NCBI RefSeq assembly: GCF_000003605.2
Contig: NW_003134838.1
Span: 672,378 to 684,541, forward strand
Source: Saccoglossus kowalevskii
Taxonomy: Eukaryota > Hemichordata > Enteropneusta > Harrimaniidae
Direction: 5' to 3'
DNA: 12,164 nt
Below, in pieces: positions 8,707-12,164 of the stretch; within the stretch, counting starts at the first letter, position 1; every line of letters starts with the position of its first letter. The translations under genes and the position numbers were made by a program. Below the pieces are notes generated by a model. That model was not told the DNA's origin. It searched no databases and was given only the letters and a program-made list of their open reading frames with translations.

Positions 8707-9868
8707 GTTAGTAATGAATTTTGGCGGGAAATAACGAACATATGGAGCAGGGTTACAGATAGCACTATAAATATTTCAAAGTAGCACAACTACGTTAATG
8801 ATTTAGTTAAGCCAGATAGAACACTTGTGTCATACGGAGAGTTCCAACAACAGTATAACTTAAAAAGTGATTTTATTACATTCCAATCGACGTTATTGCC
8901 AATCCCAAAGAAATGGGAAACGGAAATAGAAAAAGAAGGGGAAAATGTTGAACTTGTTAAAAATCCATATTTAAACAAGTTTATTTGCACTGGAAAACCT
9001 TCAAAAAACCTCTATACCCATCTAGTGAATGAAATTAAACAAATGCCGAGAAAAATCATGCATAATTTTAGGCGAGCCAGATGATGAATGGCATTTAATA
9101 TTTGCTAGATCGTTTAAAAGAAAACAAAGAAAAGAAAACAAATTGCAAGCCTGTCAATATAAAATCATTCATAGGTTTTTAGCTACAAACTATCCTCGGG
9201 GGCAGAGCTACGTCACGGACGTTCCACGTTGCTAAGACGCGCACCACTGTACCACGTATTTCTATGGGCTTTGTGCGCGCTGCTGTGGAACGCCGGTGGA
9301 GCCGGTGAAAACTCGAGAAAACAACACAAACTCAACTTTGAAGTAATCCTGAACAACCAAATCCATATATGTTACACACGTAGGGCTAATCTTGTTACGC
9401 TGTTCAGGGGACTCTCAACAACCATCGCAAAGTACCGTTTTCTGCGAGTTTTTGGTCTTTGTTTTCACCGCGAGGGTTGCCAGGCGGTAGAAACTGCCCG
9501 GATGTCCGTCCCCGAGGATAATTTAATTAGAATGGGTAAAACAGAATCGGCTTTGTGCACATTCTGCGAGTCGAGTCTGGATTTTTTTTTTTTTATGAAT
9601 GTGATTGCATTAGAGTTGTTTGGTCACTTTTTCTTAAATGGATTAAAGACCAAACTGACTATATATATGTATCTTATTGTAAACGAATTTATGAATGTGG
9701 AAATTACATTGCAAAACAAGGTAAGACAAGTTAGATGATATTGCACCTTAAGAAGTGTGCCCTATACTGCTATATTTGAGATAACTTTATTGTAAGACAA
9801 CTGTACAGATGTAATTGAGAATACGAAGTACCCAATAAAAAGACTATTAAAAACAAAAACAAAAAGTC
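8707..9868 (+). mobile_element. 5'-truncated L1/Tx1-like LINE, 3' end of ORF2 plus tail
   Basis: The translations follow the C-terminal region of L1/Tx1-like LINE reverse transcriptase proteins. In frame 1: SNEFWREITNIWS (about 8710), a TAG at 8782, YVNDLVKPDRTLVSYGEF (8791 on), QQYNLKSDFITFQSTL and IPKKW. In frame 2 from about 9065: PDDEWHLIF and ACQYKIIHRFLATN. After the inserted element, in frame 1: LIRMGKTESALCTFCESS, the zinc-knuckle-like C..C region near the protein end. Then a T-rich run and ALELFGHFFLNGLKTK. Another frame carries KRIYECGNYIAKQGK near 9685-9720. At least two frameshifts, one stop and one insertion make it dead. AATAAA near 9835 and an A-rich end (about 9848-9866) look like the 3' tail. 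The 5' junction lies somewhere in 8667-8710. I saw no target-site duplication. Confidence 0.82.
9194..9517. mobile_element. 324-bp MITE-like element nested in the LINE
   Basis: Bounded by CCTCGGGG (9194-9201) and CCCCGAGG (9510-9517). With the adjoining TAT and ATA this is an 11-bp perfect inverted repeat, TATCCTCGGGG and its complement. The block is much richer in G and C than the LINE around it. It splits the LINE protein exactly between ATN and LIRMG, two parts that normally lie a few residues apart. Taking out the block plus one copy of AT leaves codons for T-N-Y-N-L-I-R-M-G in one frame, so a 2-bp AT duplication at the target is the simplest reading. TA, with one base more in each arm, is the alternative but leaves the frame broken. 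It carries no transposase, as expected of a non-autonomous DNA element. Family not recognised. Confidence 0.7.
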
Positions 9869-10110
9869 ATGTATCTGAATGACCCTAACCCTCCAACAAA
9901 AAACAAAAACAAGTCTTACTACACAAGATTTTATTTTATGTGAATTGATGTTATAGCGCCCTCTCGAGGGGGCCTTTGATTTTTGCAAGTTCCCGGGTGT
10001 GTCATAGCATCCGGTTATACGATAAAATCGTTTTAACAAATCCTACATAATAATGTTCCCCATCATGTCTGTAGTTTCGAGACCTTTAACCTTAGAATTA
10101 TAGTATGATG
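9869..10110. other. Spacer after the LINE with an A-rich repeat and a GC palindrome
   Basis: A second A-rich stretch ending in CAAGTC (about 9893-9914) resembles the LINE tail ending in AAAGTC (9848-9868). A near-palindrome GCGCCCTCTCGAGGGGGCC lies at about 9957-9975. No reading frame of merit was seen. Confidence 0.4.
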
Positions 10111-10113
10111 TAA

Positions 10114-10410
10114 TCTTGTAAGATCTGTGCATGCGCGGATAACGAAAATGATGTAGGTAAGACGAACGTTGGCACAACACAGGTGGCGGCACGGAATTTT
10201 GCATGAGAGCGAGATTTGCTCACCATCTCTCGCGCCGAAAGCGCAAGTGGCGCGACCTTACTAGAGGGTCCTGTGGCATGCTCCCCGGAAAAATGTTTAA
10301 ATGTAGACGTTATTTTTTGAATTTTGAGGAGCAAATTTTTCGGATCCGACTGCAACCAAAGGCCACCCCACCCCAGGCATTCGGTGCCACCGCCACTACT
10401 TGTAAACGAT
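10114..10410. repeat. GC-raised repeat-like block, probably dispersed element
   Basis: A sharp rise in GC with motifs such as TGCATGCGC, TCTCGCGCCGAAAGCGC and GCATGCTCCCCGG, then GGAGCAAATTTTTCGGATCC and GGCCACCCCACCCC. Frames of about 70-85 codons are open on both strands but start with non-ATG codons and match no domain. The look is that of an interspersed repeat common in marine invertebrate genomes. That is an impression and not a match. No inverted or direct terminal repeats were found. Confidence 0.35.
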
Positions 10411-10429
10411 AAGCTTTGGAATAAACACC

Positions 10430-11600
10430 ATGTGTTTGTTATAGGGGAGCAGAGGTGTGGCTTTTGACACTGTACATGAAATGTGAGATCTATGAATGAA
10501 TTCTGTCGATAAAAACAACTTGTATGTGCTGCGAAATGCCCTAAATATCGGGAATAAAATGGGCTGTGTAGCAGACAACAAACGTCCGCTTTACCTGGCG
10601 TAATTTCGCCTCTAGAGGGCTAGTTCAATGATGTCATCAGTGAACACTGATAATTGAACCCATTCATTCTAGTACGCCAATCTCATAGAAGTGCTACTAT
10701 GGAAGACCTTGTTAACTGCCAATTCAAAAGTTTAAACATTGTGAGGTGTTGTGCTATGAATGCCACGATTCATATTAAGTTTCTCGAAATCCCAAATAAA
10801 AAATCACGTTGTTGGTTTTGAGAAATCAGCAGAAGAACTAACCAGAAAGTGAAGACACGTACAGCGTTCTAGCTCTAGTGAACAGTGAGTGAATACACAT
10901 TGTACGTGTTAAAATTAAATTCTCATTTCCCTCAACTTCTCACTTTTTAATCGATCGCTTAATTTCCGATCGGAAAACGACCACATTGTTATCGTTCGCG
11001 AACACAACTTTATCTGTGTCCAATATTAGAGCCGGTACAATATTGTAAACAAATGCCATGATATCTCAGTCATATCGCTATTGTATACACGTACCTTTTT
11101 TATTCTGATTTGCAGAAACGTTGAATAGCTGTCAACAATTCAAATATATTTAGTTTTTGACTATCTATAATTATATGCACGCAATTTGACCATTTGGCCT
11201 AGATTTGATTGGGATGGAATATTTTTTTTAAACATTATTCTGACGATACTCACTGTACCCAAAATGTTTTAACACAATTGCGGTATGCTTGTCCGATTTA
11301 CAAAGTACATCGGCATAATTTCTGGGTTTCCTTTTCTAATTGTTGATTCTTCACGATGTGTTTGTTTGTAGTCACAGTCTTACGATAATTGTGATTGTTT
11401 GGAATGCCTATCGACAGTGTCCCGGTAATAATTTGTTTAGAATGTCGATCGTCGTTTGTTTCTCACGAGTTTAGAATGCGTCGGTGTCGACGTCTGCCAT
11501 TTAAGCCGAGACAGGAAAAACATTGTCCGTAATTAATGGGGATCAGGTTCAGTAGTTTGACGGCTGAAAACCCAAATAATTAAACAAATACTATTACTAT
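10430..11600. other. Noncoding stretch, no gene seen
   Basis: Stop-rich in all frames with no recognisable domain, RNA gene or mobile element. A short GC palindrome (CGCCTCTAGAGGGC, about 10607-10620) lies near the left end. Confidence 0.55.
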
Positions 11601-11619
11601 TCATTATAAAAGAACTAGA

Positions 11620-11705
11620 GGTGTCCCGGTGTCACAGGGTGCTAGTTGGGTTGAGCTAGGGTTTCAAATTGTCCCAAACAGATGACACCCATAACACCCC
11701 TGTGA
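11620..11705. other. Imperfect inverted repeats, possible hairpin
   Basis: TCACAGGGTG (11632-11641) is complementary, with one bulge, to CACCCCTGTGA (11695-11705). GGTGTCA (11628-11634) is complementary to TGACACC (11683-11689). The arms overlap, so both cannot pair at once. The block is GC-raised. It could be part of a mobile element or a chance fold. Confidence 0.3.
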
Positions 11706-11809
11706 ACTGGGTCCTTTAATAATTCGAAACTTAAGACAGTTGTATAATTTATATGCGACATAAACAACAAGTACACGCTACACGAGTAAGGTTTAAACAA
11801 CGTACTTTA

Positions 11810-11865
11810 TTCCACACACCTAAAAGATGGGCAGGAAATGCCTGACCAGTTACAAGGGGTAGTGG
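11810..11865. repeat. Diverged direct repeat, copy 1
   Basis: Shares with copy 2 (124 bp downstream) the blocks TTCCACAC, then GATGGGCAGGAAATGCC (15 of 17 alike), then AAGGGGTAGTGG (12 of 12 alike), in the same order and nearly the same spacing. Nature unknown. Confidence 0.65.
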
Positions 11866-11933
11866 GGTACACGTTGTTTTGTTACACAAAAATATAACAC
11901 TAGAAATATAATTCAGTAATAATATTGTAATAT

Positions 11934-11990
11934 TTCCACACGGGAAAAGGATAGGCAAGAAATGCCAAACCCTCTATAAAGGGGTAGTGG
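11934..11990. repeat. Diverged direct repeat, copy 2
   Basis: Second copy, with TTCCACAC at 11934-11941, GATAGGCAAGAAATGCC at about 11950-11966 and AAGGGGTAGTGG ending about 11990. A shorter echo (GGGGAAATGCCTAAA) follows at about 12008-12022, so the array may continue beyond the right edge. Confidence 0.65.
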
Positions 11991-12164
11991 ATTACGTTAT
12001 ACTATTACGGGGAAATGCCTAAATCGATAATGTAAATAATTGTCTAACATAGAATCTTGCATGCATGCATAAAACTAAGAGACAAACGTACATAACAAAC
12101 AACGGACGCAAATAATATACTGGCGATCGGACACAGCCCTACCTACATACAGTTTCTTCAAACT

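Noticed and set aside
9194-9255. tRNA-like promoter on the minus strand (TGGTACAGTGG fits a box A)
   Set aside because: No good box B follows at normal spacing, and its position near the element's left end does not fit a SINE head on that strand. The loose consensus matches by chance.
9229-9738. 169-codon plus-strand frame with a leader-like start (LWALCALLW)
   Set aside because: It starts at TTG inside the inverted-repeat element and runs on into LINE sequence, so it is an accidental fusion across an insertion border.
9770-10039. 89-codon minus-strand frame
   Set aside because: It has a non-ATG start, runs through the LINE tail and A-rich repeats, and gives low-complexity hydrophobic text.
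10098-10412. Overlapping 69- to 85-codon frames on both strands
   Set aside because: They lie in the GC-raised repeat-like block, where stops are fewer, lack domains and do not start with ATG where it matters.

Overview
The window looks like AT-rich, intron-bearing, repeat-dense DNA from a marine invertebrate animal. There are no ribosome binding sites or tightly packed reading frames. Recognisable coding pieces are short exons with GT/AG-like borders, and their domains (C-type lectin, von Willebrand factor type D) are those of secreted animal proteins. A non-LTR retrotransposon copy and a minisatellite are also present. I cannot name the species. A mollusc, lancelet or similar animal would fit, but this is inference.

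Layout. Positions 1-1288 are a 21-bp minisatellite of about 61 units that continues off the left edge. From about 1290 to 7250 the DNA is mostly featureless and AT-rich. It is broken by three GC-raised islands that read like exon remnants (about 1510-1735, 2666-2820, 4805-4955) and by one piece encoding a signal-peptide-like segment that ends at a splice donor (5849-5926). Positions 7252-7877 hold a C-type lectin domain split over about three exons and damaged by several frameshifts. Positions 8248-8706 hold the first part of a VWD domain over two exons. Positions from about 8707 (possibly 8667) to 9868 are a 5'-truncated, frameshifted copy of the 3' end of an L1/Tx1-like LINE. That LINE is itself interrupted at 9194-9517 by a 324-bp GC-rich element with an 11-bp perfect terminal inverted repeat. 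The right part holds a GC-rich repeat-like block (10114-10410), long stretches with no detectable gene, and a pair of diverged direct repeats 124 bp apart (11810-11990).

How the parts relate. The signal-peptide-like exon, lectin exons and VWD exons are all on the plus strand and in a sensible order. They could be the remains of one secreted lectin-VWD gene. The lectin part needs at least three reading-frame shifts, the VWD exons do not join in phase, no start codon precedes the signal-peptide-like segment, and the VWD coding stops where LINE sequence begins. I read the locus as a decaying gene, partly cut off by a LINE insertion. Two of the frameshifts lie in or beside homopolymer runs, so assembly error must be excluded. 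I found no RNA gene, CRISPR array or clearly intact protein-coding gene, and nothing I could defend as a wholly new system.
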